A stretch of DNA of 64,000 nucleotides from Devosia sp. ZB163 (lineage in GTDB: Bacteria; Pseudomonadota; Alphaproteobacteria; Rhizobiales; Devosiaceae): positions 1 to 64,000 of the forward strand of contig NZ_JAQRMY010000004.1 in the NCBI RefSeq assembly GCF_028613635.1, in the 5' to 3' direction. The stretch's first letter is position 1. Every line of letters begins with the position of its first letter. Positions 8,774 through 17,354 of this stretch are shown here, in pieces. A program made the translations under genes and the position numbers. Under the pieces are notes generated by a model that saw only the letters and a list, made by a program, of their open reading frames with translations, was not told the origin of the DNA and searched no databases.

Positions 8774-10342
8774 ATGGTCCAGATCAACTATCCCGGCTAC
8801 GCGGTTCCCCAGCCCACCAAGACCACGATCCTTGACGTGCTGGATCAGTGGAACAAGGGCGTTGCTGATGGGCGGCAGGAACGGTTCGAAGCGGAAGCGC
8901 CTGATGCCTTCGCCTCGTACATCGACAGCCTATACGGGCCGCAGTCGGCTCCCGGTGGTGGCGCACAGACCACGGGATTGGTCGGCAGCAGCCATGAGGC
9001 GGCAATGGCGGCCGAAGACCCGATGCTATCGGCATACTTTGCCAACACCCGGCGCTCTGAGAGCGGCGGCAACGACGCTGCAAAGAACCCGAACTCGAGT
9101 GCGTTGGGCCGGTACCAGTTCATCGACAGCACCTGGCAGGGACTGATGCAGTCGCACCCCGAGCTGGGTTTGACCGCTGATGGCCGCACTGACCCAGCAC
9201 AGCAGGAGAAGGCTATTCGCGCCTTTACCGCGGACAATGCCCGGCACTTGCGCGGCGCAGGCGTGCCGGTCAATCCGGGTGCGCTCTATGCCGCGCACTT
9301 CCTTGGCGCAGGAGGTGCATCCAAGGTGCTCGGCGGTGACCCGAACAGCCCCGTTTCGGCGTATGTCGATCCGTCCGTGATTGAGGCCAACGCGCAGTTG
9401 CAGGGCATGACAGTTGGGCAATTCTCTCAGTGGGCCGCGGAGAAGGGCGGGAACGGGAAGGGTGGCTATGCGGCGCCTCTGGACGTGTCGGGGCCGGGCG
9501 GCCTGCCGTCGCGTGAGATTATGATGAGCCTGTTCCGCAATCCGGTGACCCGCCCCCTCGCTCTCGACGCTATCAAGGTTGCCCAGTCGAGCACGGCGGG
9601 CAAGCCCACGGACGACATGCAGGAGTACATGTTCGCCCTGTCTCAAGGGTTCGCCGGCTCGTTTGCCGACTGGCAGGCACAGAACAAGAGCGGCACCACG
9701 GTCAACGTCGACACTGCCGGCAATTCTGGCGCCTTTGGCAAGAAGGCCGACGAGCTGGCGGCAGGTCGCATGGATGAGACCGTTGCGGGTGGCGCCAAGG
9801 CGCAAGAGATGATGGCCGACCTCGAGGCGCTGCGGAACATTGGCGCCAGCCTCGAAACCGGCAAGACCGCGGAAGTTCTGAACGCACTTGGGCCCTATGC
9901 CGAGGCGGCGGGAATCGACATCAGCGGCTTGGGTGAGGGGCAGGCGTACGACGCCATCATCTCGCGCATGGCCCCGCAGATGCGCACCCCCGGGGCCGGA
10001 GCGTCGTCGGACTTCGACGCCAAGCAGTTCCTCAAGTCGCTGCCCGGGCTCGGCAAGAGTCCCGAAGGCAATGCTCTCATCATCGCCACCTTCCAAGCCA
10101 TCCAGGACCACAAGGTCAAGGCGGCAGAGATTGCGTCCCAGGCCCTCAGCGGCGAGATCAAGTGGCAGGAAGCCGACAGGCAAATCCGCGCTCTGCCCAA
10201 CCCGTTCAAGGCGTTCAAGGACTCGCAGAAAGGTGCGCCGAAGACCGACGCTGCCGGCGACGCGCCTCCCGCCGATTGGACCGGGGACGCTGCGCTGTGG
10301 CAGTTTCTCACCCCTGAGGAGCGTGCGCTGTGGCAGAATTGA
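8774..10342 (+). CDS. Virion-associated lytic transglycosylase-like ejection protein
   Basis: The 522-residue protein carries a lysozyme-like domain at about residues 85-190. A candidate catalytic Glu96 lies in RRSESGGNDAAKN, followed by ALGRYQFIDSTWQGL and LYAAHFLGAGGASKVL, the classic pattern of phage and SLT-like muramidases. The rest is helical and has no clear family. It would locally open peptidoglycan during DNA entry. The last 13 bases overlap the next gene. Confidence 0.75.
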   Translation: MVQINYPGYAVPQPTKTTILDVLDQWNKGVADGRQERFEAEAPDAFASYIDSLYGPQSAPGGGAQTTGLVGSSHEAAMAAEDPMLSAYFANTRRSESGGNDAAKNPNSSALGRYQFIDSTWQGLMQSHPELGLTADGRTDPAQQEKAIRAFTADNARHLRGAGVPVNPGALYAAHFLGAGGASKVLGGDPNSPVSAYVDPSVIEANAQLQGMTVGQFSQWAAEKGGNGKGGYAAPLDVSGPGGLPSREIMMSLFRNPVTRPLALDAIKVAQSSTAGKPTDDMQEYMFALSQGFAGSFADWQAQNKSGTTVNVDTAGNSGAFGKKADELAAGRMDETVAGGAKAQEMMADLEALRNIGASLETGKTAEVLNALGPYAEAAGIDISGLGEGQAYDAIISRMAPQMRTPGAGASSDFDAKQFLKSLPGLGKSPEGNALIIATFQAIQDHKVKAAEIASQALSGEIKWQEADRQIRALPNPFKAFKDSQKGAPKTDAAGDAPPADWTGDAALWQFLTPEERALWQN

Positions 10343-12420
10343 CAGCAGAACAGCAGAAGGCTCTAGCCCTCGCAGCAGCCCGCAAGCGGCAGGCAGAGCA
10401 GTCGGGAGAAGCCGCCACAGCGGCGGCGCCAGAAGGGCTCAAGCCCGGTTCCCGGGAGTATGCCGACTGGGCCGTACAGCAGGCTAAGGCTGGGCGGGAA
10501 CTGCCACAGGTAAGCGCAGAGCCGCCCGCGCCTGCGATTTCGGAACCGAATACCGACATCGCAGCCAAGCTGTACACCGCTGGCGGTTCGTTCCTCGAAG
10601 GTGTGCCGGTAGCCGGGCCTACGCTGGTTGATTGGGCCAAGCAGGGCCGCGCTGCCGTACATGGCATGACCAAGGAGGACGTAGACCAGGAGTTTGCCGA
10701 GGCCAAAGAAGCGAACCCGGTCAGCGCCACGGCAGGAAACTTGACCGGTGCCGTGGTTTCGACGCTACCACTTGCTGCGACGAAGGCAGGGCAGTTTGCG
10801 TTTGGCATGACTGGCCCGGCGCTGCAGCGCGTTTTGCTCGGCGGGGGATCGGGCGGCACTCTCGCGTTTGCCGACGCACTCGCGCGCGGCAAGGACTTCG
10901 AAGAGGCTGGCGACTCTGCACTGTGGGGCGCCGGGTTCGGCGCGGCTGGCGGCGCGGCCGCTCCGTACATTGACGACGCGCTCGGCTGGATTGGCCGCTC
11001 GCTCGGCCTTCGTTCCAACGTCGCGGCGGACAACCTCTCCCGGCCCTCTCGTGAGGTGCTGCAGCGCTCGTTCGGCGCTGACAACGCGCTCGGTCCTGCC
11101 GGTATGGATACGATCCGCGCGGGCGGTCCTGATGCCATGCTGGTTGACGCATCGCCATCGGCGGTGGGTACCCTCGATGCCGCAATCTCGCGCACCGGCC
11201 CCGGCTCTGCAGCGGCGCGGGAGGCGATTGAGACTCGTGCCGCCAACGCCAACACGACCATCAACCAAGCTTTGGACGACGCGCTGGGCGCCCCGCAAGG
11301 CGTGAAGAGCACCGAAACCGGTCTGCGCACTGGAACTGCGGCCGCGCGCGATGCGGCCTACAAGCAGGCATACGCCCAGCCCATCGACTATTCTTCCCCA
11401 GCCGGCCTCGAGATCGAGAGTATGCTGACCCGGGTGCCGGAAGGCGTGATCGGCCTTGCCAACCGGCTGATGCAGGTTGAGGGGCATCAGTCCAAGCAAA
11501 TCCTCGCCAAGATCGCAGACGACGGCACTGTGACCTATCTGCGCCAGCCCGACGTGACGCAAATCGACTACATCACCCGCGCCCTGAACACCGCGGCGAA
11601 GAGCGGCGAGGGGCAGGGCGCGATGGGCGGCCAGACCGACATTGGCCGCGCGTTCGGGAATTTGGCGCGCGACCTCCGCGATGTCACCCGGACGGCTGTG
11701 CCGGAGTACGACGCGGCGCTACAGACTGCGGCGACACCGATCCAGCAGCGGGAGGCCCTGCGTTTCGGGGAGAGCCTCTTGTCGCCCAGTGTGGCTCGCG
11801 ATGAGGCCCGCGAGACTGTCGAGGCCTTCACGCGGCCACAGCTCGACATGGCGCGTCAGGGGGTACGGTCCCGCGTGGATGAGGTTCTTGCGAACGTCAA
11901 CGACATCGTCTCCAACCCGAACCTCGATGCCCGTGAGGCCATGAAAGCGCTCCGCGACCTGAGTAGCCGAGCGGCGCGCGACAAGATCAGGCTCATCATG
12001 GACGATACCGCCGCCAGCAACCGCCTGTTTGCCCGTCTGGCTCAGGCGCAGCGGGCATTGGAGTTGCGCGCGAACGTCGCCACGAACTCGCGCACATTCG
12101 GCCGTCTAGCGGCGGATGAAGCGGTCAGGGAAGCGACTGACGGAGGCGCAGTTGGGGCGCTGATGCGGGGCGAACCGCTTAATGCCGGCCGGCGCCTCGT
12201 ACAGAACGTGACCGGGCGAACACCTGCGGGGACGCGTAACATGTCCGATCGAGTGTATTCGGAGCTTGCAAATGCGCTGACGCTGCAAGGCGACGATGCT
12301 CTGGGCATGCTGTCGAGCTTGGCGTTTAGGTCAGCCAATCCGCGCGCACAAGGCGCATTCCTGCCGGGGCTCGCTCAGTTCGGTGAGGACTACGGCCCGC
12401 CGGTTATGGCACGTCCCTAA
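10330..12420 (+). CDS. Large internal virion / ejection protein
   Basis: The 696-residue protein starts at a GTG inside the preceding gene. It is almost entirely helical and Ala-rich, with two hydrophobic Gly/Ala stretches at about residues 130-215 (LTGAVVSTLPLAATKAG and LLGGGSGGTLAFADALA) that could insert into a membrane. Long helical proteins after the virion lysozyme are typical of podovirus ejectosomes. No enzymatic motif is visible. The gene ends 16 bases inside the convergent membrane-protein gene. Confidence 0.65.
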   Translation: MAELTAEQQKALALAAARKRQAEQSGEAATAAAPEGLKPGSREYADWAVQQAKAGRELPQVSAEPPAPAISEPNTDIAAKLYTAGGSFLEGVPVAGPTLVDWAKQGRAAVHGMTKEDVDQEFAEAKEANPVSATAGNLTGAVVSTLPLAATKAGQFAFGMTGPALQRVLLGGGSGGTLAFADALARGKDFEEAGDSALWGAGFGAAGGAAAPYIDDALGWIGRSLGLRSNVAADNLSRPSREVLQRSFGADNALGPAGMDTIRAGGPDAMLVDASPSAVGTLDAAISRTGPGSAAAREAIETRAANANTTINQALDDALGAPQGVKSTETGLRTGTAAARDAAYKQAYAQPIDYSSPAGLEIESMLTRVPEGVIGLANRLMQVEGHQSKQILAKIADDGTVTYLRQPDVTQIDYITRALNTAAKSGEGQGAMGGQTDIGRAFGNLARDLRDVTRTAVPEYDAALQTAATPIQQREALRFGESLLSPSVARDEARETVEAFTRPQLDMARQGVRSRVDEVLANVNDIVSNPNLDAREAMKALRDLSSRAARDKIRLIMDDTAASNRLFARLAQAQRALELRANVATNSRTFGRLAADEAVREATDGGAVGALMRGEPLNAGRRLVQNVTGRTPAGTRNMSDRVYSELANALTLQGDDALGMLSSLAFRSANPRAQGAFLPGLAQFGEDYGPPVMARP

Positions 12421-12679
12421 AGCGGACACCGATCACGACGCCGATGGCCAGGAACGGCAAACCAACGACGAGGGCCAATCGCCAATCCCACTGTAGGTAG
12501 TGCATGGCGATGCCGAGCCAGATCATGGCCATCAGAGGCACATACCAGAAGAAGATGGGCGAGTACCGCTGTACGCGGCGCGCTCGCCCCTCAACGGTCT
12601 TTGGTTCCAAATCAGGCATCGGCAGAACATAGGCGCGATGGTGGACTGGTTCAACAACCACTTCCGAACGTGGCCGCAT
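12404..12679 (-). CDS. Small two-helix membrane protein on the opposite strand (cargo gene)
   Basis: The 91-residue protein has two clear membrane segments, FFWYVPLMAMIWLGIAMHYL (about 44-63) and LALVVGLPFLAIGVVIGV (about 69-86), after a basic, polar N-terminus. It is the only reverse-strand gene inside the structural region, which is typical of a prophage moron. The start is uncertain: Met1 and Met21 are possible and neither has a good ribosome binding site. It is divergent from the glycosyltransferase gene, suggesting a shared control region. The function is unknown. Confidence 0.5.
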   Translation of the reverse strand: MRPRSEVVVEPVHHRAYVLPMPDLEPKTVEGRARRVQRYSPIFFWYVPLMAMIWLGIAMHYLQWDWRLALVVGLPFLAIGVVIGVRFRDVP

Positions 12680-12696
12680 CAGTGTATTCGTTGTTC

Positions 12697-13407
12697 ATGA
12701 GGGAAGTGGATACACTAGTCATCCACCTTGAACGAGCAACTGACCGTGCCGCGAATGTAACAGCGCTGTCAGAGGCTTGCGGTGGAAAGTTGACCGTTGT
12801 CGACGCAGTTGACGGTCGGCAAATGTCTCAGCAGGAGCGCAGCCACTACCAGCCGCGCTTTCTGTCCCCTGCTTACCCGTTCCGGCTGAATGACGGTGAG
12901 ATCGGGTGCTTTCTCAGTCACAGGCGAGCGTGGAGCATCATCGCCAACGGCAGCGTGCCATTCGGGATTGTGTTCGAGGATGACGTTGTGAACGTCAGCG
13001 GCGAGTTCGCGGCGCACGCGGCATGGCTTGCGAGTGTCGCGTCTCCCGACTCGTACGTCCGGCTGCTGAAGAAGCAGACTAGAGCAGAACCCGGCGACGT
13101 GATCGCACAGCAAGGAAGCTGGACGCTCTCAAAGCCGCGGCGGGTCGGCCTTCGGGCCGCGGCCCAGCTAGTGGGCAGGGAGGCCGCACAGCGGCTCCTA
13201 GAATGGACTGAGGTGTTCGACCGTCCGGTTGACACCGCATTGCAAATGGCATGGCTCCACAAGGTGCCGATGCTGGTCGCCGGCCCCTCGTTGTTCGAAA
13301 CGATGGGAGCCTCGACCGTTAGCCGCCGCAGGCTTTCGGTAGCGCAGCGACTGCATCGCGAGATTGCCAGACCACTCTACCGCTTGAAGGTCGCGGCGCT
13401 GTCCTAA
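12697..13407 (+). CDS. Family 25 glycosyltransferase (LPS/LOS type) carried by the prophage
   Basis: The 236-residue protein shows the GT25 signatures in order: TLVIHLERATDRAANV near the N-terminus, GEIGCFLSHRRAW at residues 67-79, and FEDDV at 93-97, the acidic metal/sugar-nucleotide site. GT25 enzymes add sugars, often galactose, to lipooligosaccharide. An upstream in-frame extension lacks family similarity, so I chose the ATG at 12697. By eye its composition is more AT-rich than the surrounding late genes. A role in changing the host surface is inferred from family and location. Confidence 0.8.
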   Translation: MREVDTLVIHLERATDRAANVTALSEACGGKLTVVDAVDGRQMSQQERSHYQPRFLSPAYPFRLNDGEIGCFLSHRRAWSIIANGSVPFGIVFEDDVVNVSGEFAAHAAWLASVASPDSYVRLLKKQTRAEPGDVIAQQGSWTLSKPRRVGLRAAAQLVGREAAQRLLEWTEVFDRPVDTALQMAWLHKVPMLVAGPSLFETMGASTVSRRRLSVAQRLHREIARPLYRLKVAALS

Positions 13408-13434
13408 CAGCCCACGACTGAGCCGGTATCTACC

Positions 13435-13464
13435 AAAGGGGCGCTCCCGGGGCGGCCCCTTTTT
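13435..13464 (+). terminator. Intrinsic terminator after the glycosyltransferase gene
   Basis: AAAGGGGC (13435-13442) can pair with GCCCCTTT (13455-13462), followed directly by more T residues. It ends the cargo transcript just before the receptor-binding gene. Confidence 0.75.
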
Positions 13465-13481
13465 CTCATGGGGAAATCGAT

Positions 13482-14498
13482 ATGGCTGCTATTTGGCCCG
13501 GCGGGCGCACGCCCTGGCTGGACGAGAACGGCGCTCCTATGGTTGGGGCGCAGTTGTTCTTCTACGACGTGAACACGACCACGCCGCAGGTCGTCTACAC
13601 GGACGGGTCGTTGAGTGTTGCGCATGACCAGCCCATCCTTGCCAATGCGCGAGGCATCTTCCCGATTGTCTATCTGAACCCGACGCCGGGCTCCTATCGG
13701 CAGAAGATGCTCGAGGCGGACGACACGCTCGTCTTTGACGACGACGACATCAGCGTGCCTCAGGCGGCCGACTATGTGCCACCGTCAGCCGGCGAAACCT
13801 CCGTCGAACTACTGGCGCGCACTGGCGACCTGAAGCCCCACTATGGAAACACCGCGACCTCTGGTTGGGTGCGCGCCAACGGGCGGACAATCGGCTCCGC
13901 TGCGTCGGGCGCCACTGAGCGGGCCAACGCCGACTGCGAGGACCTGTTCCTCCATCTGTGGACTGAGGACTCAACGCTTACCGTCTCCGGCGGGCGTGGC
14001 GCGTCAGCGGCCGGAGATTGGGCGGCGAACAAGACCATCCAGCTTCCCGATGGTCGCGACAGAGGCTTCATCGGCCTAGGCGCGATGGGCAACACGGACG
14101 CCAATCGCATCGCGGACACGCTGGTCGACGGTGGCGAGAACAACACCACTCTAGGCGCCACGGTTGGTGCTTCGACGCACACCCTGACCTCGGGGCAGAT
14201 GCCTGCCCACGCCCACGGCAACGGCACTCTGAAGATGCCGAACCACGGGCACGCGTTCCGCGTCAGCACGTCGGACAGCTCGCAGAGCGCCACGGATGGC
14301 GGCGGCGGCTTCATGCTGCGCCACTTCAACAACCTCACGCGAAACGCCTTCACCGGCACGCCTTCCAACACCGACGGACAGCAGATCGGCGGTTCGGGGG
14401 AGGTGGCGGTTACGGGCGCTATGGCGGACGCCGGGTCGGGTGAAGCGCACCCCAACGTGCAGCCATCCATGTTCGTTCTCTGGCTCATCAAACTCTGA
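13482..14498 (+). CDS. Tail fibre with P22-like head-binding domain and collar-type tip
   Basis: The 338-residue protein starts with a domain like the particle-binding part of P22-group tailspikes (residues 1-95: TPWLDENGAPMVGAQLFFYD, then an SYRQKML segment). Residues about 115-338 form a tail-collar-type domain: GWVRANGRTIG, LPDGRDRGFIGLG, then TLTSGQMPAHAHG. It ends with the common SMFVLWLIKL tail. It is probably a receptor-binding protein. It is the first gene after the terminator, so it may have its own promoter. Confidence 0.75.
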   Translation: MAAIWPGGRTPWLDENGAPMVGAQLFFYDVNTTTPQVVYTDGSLSVAHDQPILANARGIFPIVYLNPTPGSYRQKMLEADDTLVFDDDDISVPQAADYVPPSAGETSVELLARTGDLKPHYGNTATSGWVRANGRTIGSAASGATERANADCEDLFLHLWTEDSTLTVSGGRGASAAGDWAANKTIQLPDGRDRGFIGLGAMGNTDANRIADTLVDGGENNTTLGATVGASTHTLTSGQMPAHAHGNGTLKMPNHGHAFRVSTSDSSQSATDGGGGFMLRHFNNLTRNAFTGTPSNTDGQQIGGSGEVAVTGAMADAGSGEAHPNVQPSMFVLWLIKL

Positions 14499-14506
14499 GG
14501 TAGGCC

Positions 14507-14845
14507 ATGTACGAACTTCAGTTCTTCGCCACCGACGATGCAGACTGGGCGCAGCGGGTCGACCTCACCGACGACAGGACCAACCTGCCGCTCGATACGA
14601 CAGACGTTCTGTTCGAGCTCGAGGTGAGTTGCCGGGGTTCGACCTATCTATCTGCCACGACTGCGGACAACAGCATCGAGATCCCCGAGGCCGGCACGAT
14701 CCAGTGGCGCTTCACCAAGGAGCAGATGCGAAGCCTCGACATCCGCAACACCTACAAGGTCGGCTGTCGGATGACGAACGGCACGGGCACGACCCAGCTG
14801 TTCACTGGCTCGCTGGTGTTCGTCGGCGGCGGGTTTGGCGCATGA
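14507..14845 (+). CDS. Small tail-region protein of unknown function
   Basis: The 112-residue beta-rich protein (YELQFFATDDADWAQRVDLTDD, later GTIQWRFTKEQMRSL) resembles small proteins encoded before tail fibres in many phages. They may adapt the fibre to the baseplate or neck. The start is 8 bases after the previous gene. The stop overlaps the next start (ATGA). I cannot name a family with certainty. Confidence 0.6.
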   Translation: MYELQFFATDDADWAQRVDLTDDRTNLPLDTTDVLFELEVSCRGSTYLSATTADNSIEIPEAGTIQWRFTKEQMRSLDIRNTYKVGCRMTNGTGTTQLFTGSLVFVGGGFGA

Positions 14846-16575
14846 GCGATACGATCACCCCTCGGCTGCGGATCAAGTCCCAGCCCCAGGTAGCGGTGCG
14901 GGCGAAAGCCGTTCAGCCGACGAAGGTTCGGCTTCGGGTCATCCCGTCACTGATGCCCATGGAGATCGAGCTGCAGAACACTGGCACGATGGTCCAGTGG
15001 CGCTATGTCGGGCAGGACTGGCAAGACCTGATCCCGATTGAAGACATCAACGCCTCGGTGACGATCGGCACTGTCACGACGCTGCCAGCAGGCTCCGACG
15101 CGACGGTTGAGAACGTCGGTACCGCACAGGATGTCGTGCTGAACTTCGGCATCCCCGAGGGCATCCAAGGCATTCAGGGCTTCGCGGCGACCATTGCCGT
15201 TGGCACGGTCACGACCGTTGACCCCAGCGACCCTGCGACAGTGACGAACTCCGGCGACGAGAACGACGCGGTGTTCGACTTCGACATCCCGCAAGGTGCC
15301 GCCGCGACCATCGCTGTCGGGACGGTGACCACCGTCGATCCGGCCGACCCTGCAACGGTCACCAACGTTGGCACGGCTGGCGCGGCAGTCTTCAACTTCG
15401 AGATCCCGAAGGGCGACAAGGGCGCCGACGGCGCCGGGGCGGTCAACAGCGTCAACGGGAAGACTGGCACGGTAGTGCTTGATGCCGACGACATCGACGA
15501 CGCGGCCACTACGCAGAAGTTTGCCACGGCAGCGCAGCTTGCCAAGGTTGACCACCTGACCGTCACCCAGGCCGTTGATCTGGACGACGTGGAGTCACGC
15601 GCGGCGCTGCTTACCAAGGCCAGCCCCGCCGGCCCGGCCTCTCTCGACCTGGCCGAGGACACGGACAACGGCGCTCACAAGGTGACGTTGCAGGCACCGT
15701 CATCGTTGGCAGCCGACCGGGCCTTCGTACTTCCCGATGCCGATGTGACGCTCACGGCGTTCATCGCCTCGTTGCTCAACAGCACGACGGTCGCAGGCAT
15801 TCAGTCCGTTATCGGTGTTCGAGAGGTGCTGACCGCCAACCGCATCTACTATGTCCGAACTGACGGCAACGATAGCAACGACGGGCTCACGAACACAGCC
15901 GGTGGGGCCTTCCTGACTATCCAGAAGGCGATCGACGTTGCCTGCGCACTAGACCTGTCCATCTACAACGTCACCATTCAGCTCGCGAATGGCACCTACA
16001 ATGCAGCCAACGCCCTCAAGAGCTATGTCGGGGCGGGGCCTATTACCATTCAGGGCAACACGACTACTCCGGCCAACGTCGTCGTGAACGTCACGGGCGG
16101 CATCTGCTTCGCTGCCCCTGCTGCCCTAGGACGATACAACATCACTGGGCTGAAGATGACGGGGGCTTACGGCATTCTCGCGGATAGCGGGAGCTATGTC
16201 GCGTTCGGGAACGTCGACTTCGGCGCATGCACCGAGGTGCATGCCTACACCCAGTCGCTAGGTAATCTCTACGCCTACCAAAACTACACCATATCGGGGG
16301 GTGCAAAGCGCCACTGGTACATCGGGGCTCTCAGCAATGGCACCCTCCGAGGCCGCACGATCACTCTCACCGGCACCCCAGCTTTCTCCGTCGCCTTCTG
16401 TCAGGCGATCAATGGTGGTTACGCCTCTGTCTACAGCAACACGTTCGTTGGTTCGGCCACTGGTGTCAGGTACTCTGCCACACAGAATGGCGTGATCGAC
16501 ACCAACGGCGGTGGGGCGAGTTACCTTCCCGGCAGTTCGGCTGGCGCGATCGCGACAGGCGGTCAGTACATCTAA
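14842..16575 (+). CDS. Second tail fibre/tailspike with repeats and beta-helix domain
   Basis: The 577-residue protein starts at the ATG in the ATGA overlap. An upstream extension in the same frame is antisense noise. Residues about 74-195 contain three related units built on TIxxGTVTTxxPxxxATVxN and ending in F-I-P-x-G. They are followed by a VNSVNGKTGTVVLDADDIDD segment common in phage fibres. From about residue 330 the sequence looks like a right-handed beta-helix, as in pectin-lyase-like spikes (YYVRTDGNDSNDGLTNTAGG). It probably binds or cleaves a surface glycan. Confidence 0.75.
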   Translation: MSDTITPRLRIKSQPQVAVRAKAVQPTKVRLRVIPSLMPMEIELQNTGTMVQWRYVGQDWQDLIPIEDINASVTIGTVTTLPAGSDATVENVGTAQDVVLNFGIPEGIQGIQGFAATIAVGTVTTVDPSDPATVTNSGDENDAVFDFDIPQGAAATIAVGTVTTVDPADPATVTNVGTAGAAVFNFEIPKGDKGADGAGAVNSVNGKTGTVVLDADDIDDAATTQKFATAAQLAKVDHLTVTQAVDLDDVESRAALLTKASPAGPASLDLAEDTDNGAHKVTLQAPSSLAADRAFVLPDADVTLTAFIASLLNSTTVAGIQSVIGVREVLTANRIYYVRTDGNDSNDGLTNTAGGAFLTIQKAIDVACALDLSIYNVTIQLANGTYNAANALKSYVGAGPITIQGNTTTPANVVVNVTGGICFAAPAALGRYNITGLKMTGAYGILADSGSYVAFGNVDFGACTEVHAYTQSLGNLYAYQNYTISGGAKRHWYIGALSNGTLRGRTITLTGTPAFSVAFCQAINGGYASVYSNTFVGSATGVRYSATQNGVIDTNGGGASYLPGSSAGAIATGGQYI

Positions 16576-16585
16576 GGAGCTAGGC

Positions 16586-17110
16586 ATGGATCGCTCTTTT
16601 TCCCCTCATTCTTGGTTCTGGGTCGTGGCTGGCGACGAGACTCGGTACTGGTCCTCGGAGGCAGTGGCCTATGTCACCGAACTGCCGGAAGGCGCGGGTG
16701 TCACGCGGATTGGGTCCGAGGCCGAGCTATCTGACGTGTTGCGCGTTCACGGAATTCAGGGGCCGTTGGTCAGCAAGGATGACCTCTACGCTGAGCGCGA
16801 ACGGCGCATTGCGCTGCCACTGGCGGTCACGCTGTCGGTTGGGACGATCCAGATCAACATGGATGCGCTTTCCCAGCGCAACATCCAGGGACTAGCATCG
16901 GTGGGGCAGTACCTCTCGGCAGCCAGCCCCGAGCACATGACCGCCTTCCGCGGCTTCGACAACGTCACCTACCAGCTTACAGCGGCCGATCTCGTGTCCA
17001 TGGGGCTGCAGGTCGCCGCTCGCATCCAAGCTGCCTACAATGCCGAATGGGCGCTCAAGGCGATGGACCCGGTTCCCCTAGATTACCAAAACGACCGGTA
17101 CTGGAAATGA
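16586..17110 (+). CDS. DUF4376-like protein, probable fibre-associated factor
   Basis: The 174-residue protein starts at an ATG with AAGGAG 6 bases upstream. The C-terminal half (about residues 70-165) has the layout of DUF4376 proteins: RRIALPLAVTLSVGTIQIN, a helical stretch, the FDNVTYQLTAADLVSMGLQV segment and a final helix. These often sit next to tail fibres and may act as chaperones or tip proteins. Its stop overlaps the next start (ATGA). Confidence 0.65.
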   Translation: MDRSFSPHSWFWVVAGDETRYWSSEAVAYVTELPEGAGVTRIGSEAELSDVLRVHGIQGPLVSKDDLYAERERRIALPLAVTLSVGTIQINMDALSQRNIQGLASVGQYLSAASPEHMTAFRGFDNVTYQLTAADLVSMGLQVAARIQAAYNAEWALKAMDPVPLDYQNDRYWK

Positions 17111-17331
17111 CGGACGGCTGCACCGGGTTCTGGTTCCTCGAATGGCTGTTCCCATCCATCCGCGCCTGCTGTGACGTGCACGACCTGGGCGGCACGGACG
17201 GCACGTTGCTGGATTGCCTGCAGCAAGTCCTCCCGCCTTGGGCGTGGGCCATCGCGGCGTTCTGTGTCGCGCTGATGATCCTCTTTCGACCGATCTACAA
17301 GCAGATCAAGCGCCTGTTCCAGCGCACCTGA
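17107..17331 (+). CDS. Small membrane protein with a PLA2-like CCxxHD motif
   Basis: The 74-residue protein starts in an ATGA overlap. Residues 21-26 read CCDVHD, similar to the phospholipase A2 active-site signature CCxxHxxC, but the last Cys is replaced by Gly. One membrane helix follows (WAWAIAAFCVALMILF, about 45-60) and the tail is basic. It sits directly before the endolysin, so a holin or spanin-like lysis role is plausible. Enzymatic activity is only a guess. Confidence 0.6.
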   Translation: MTDGCTGFWFLEWLFPSIRACCDVHDLGGTDGTLLDCLQQVLPPWAWAIAAFCVALMILFRPIYKQIKRLFQRT

Positions 17332-17354
17332 ACTTCCAACATCGGAGTATCCCA

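Noticed and set aside
14296-14841. N-terminal extension of the second tail fibre
   Set aside because: It overlaps two real genes in another frame and has the composition of a shadow. The ATG at 14842 overlaps the previous stop.
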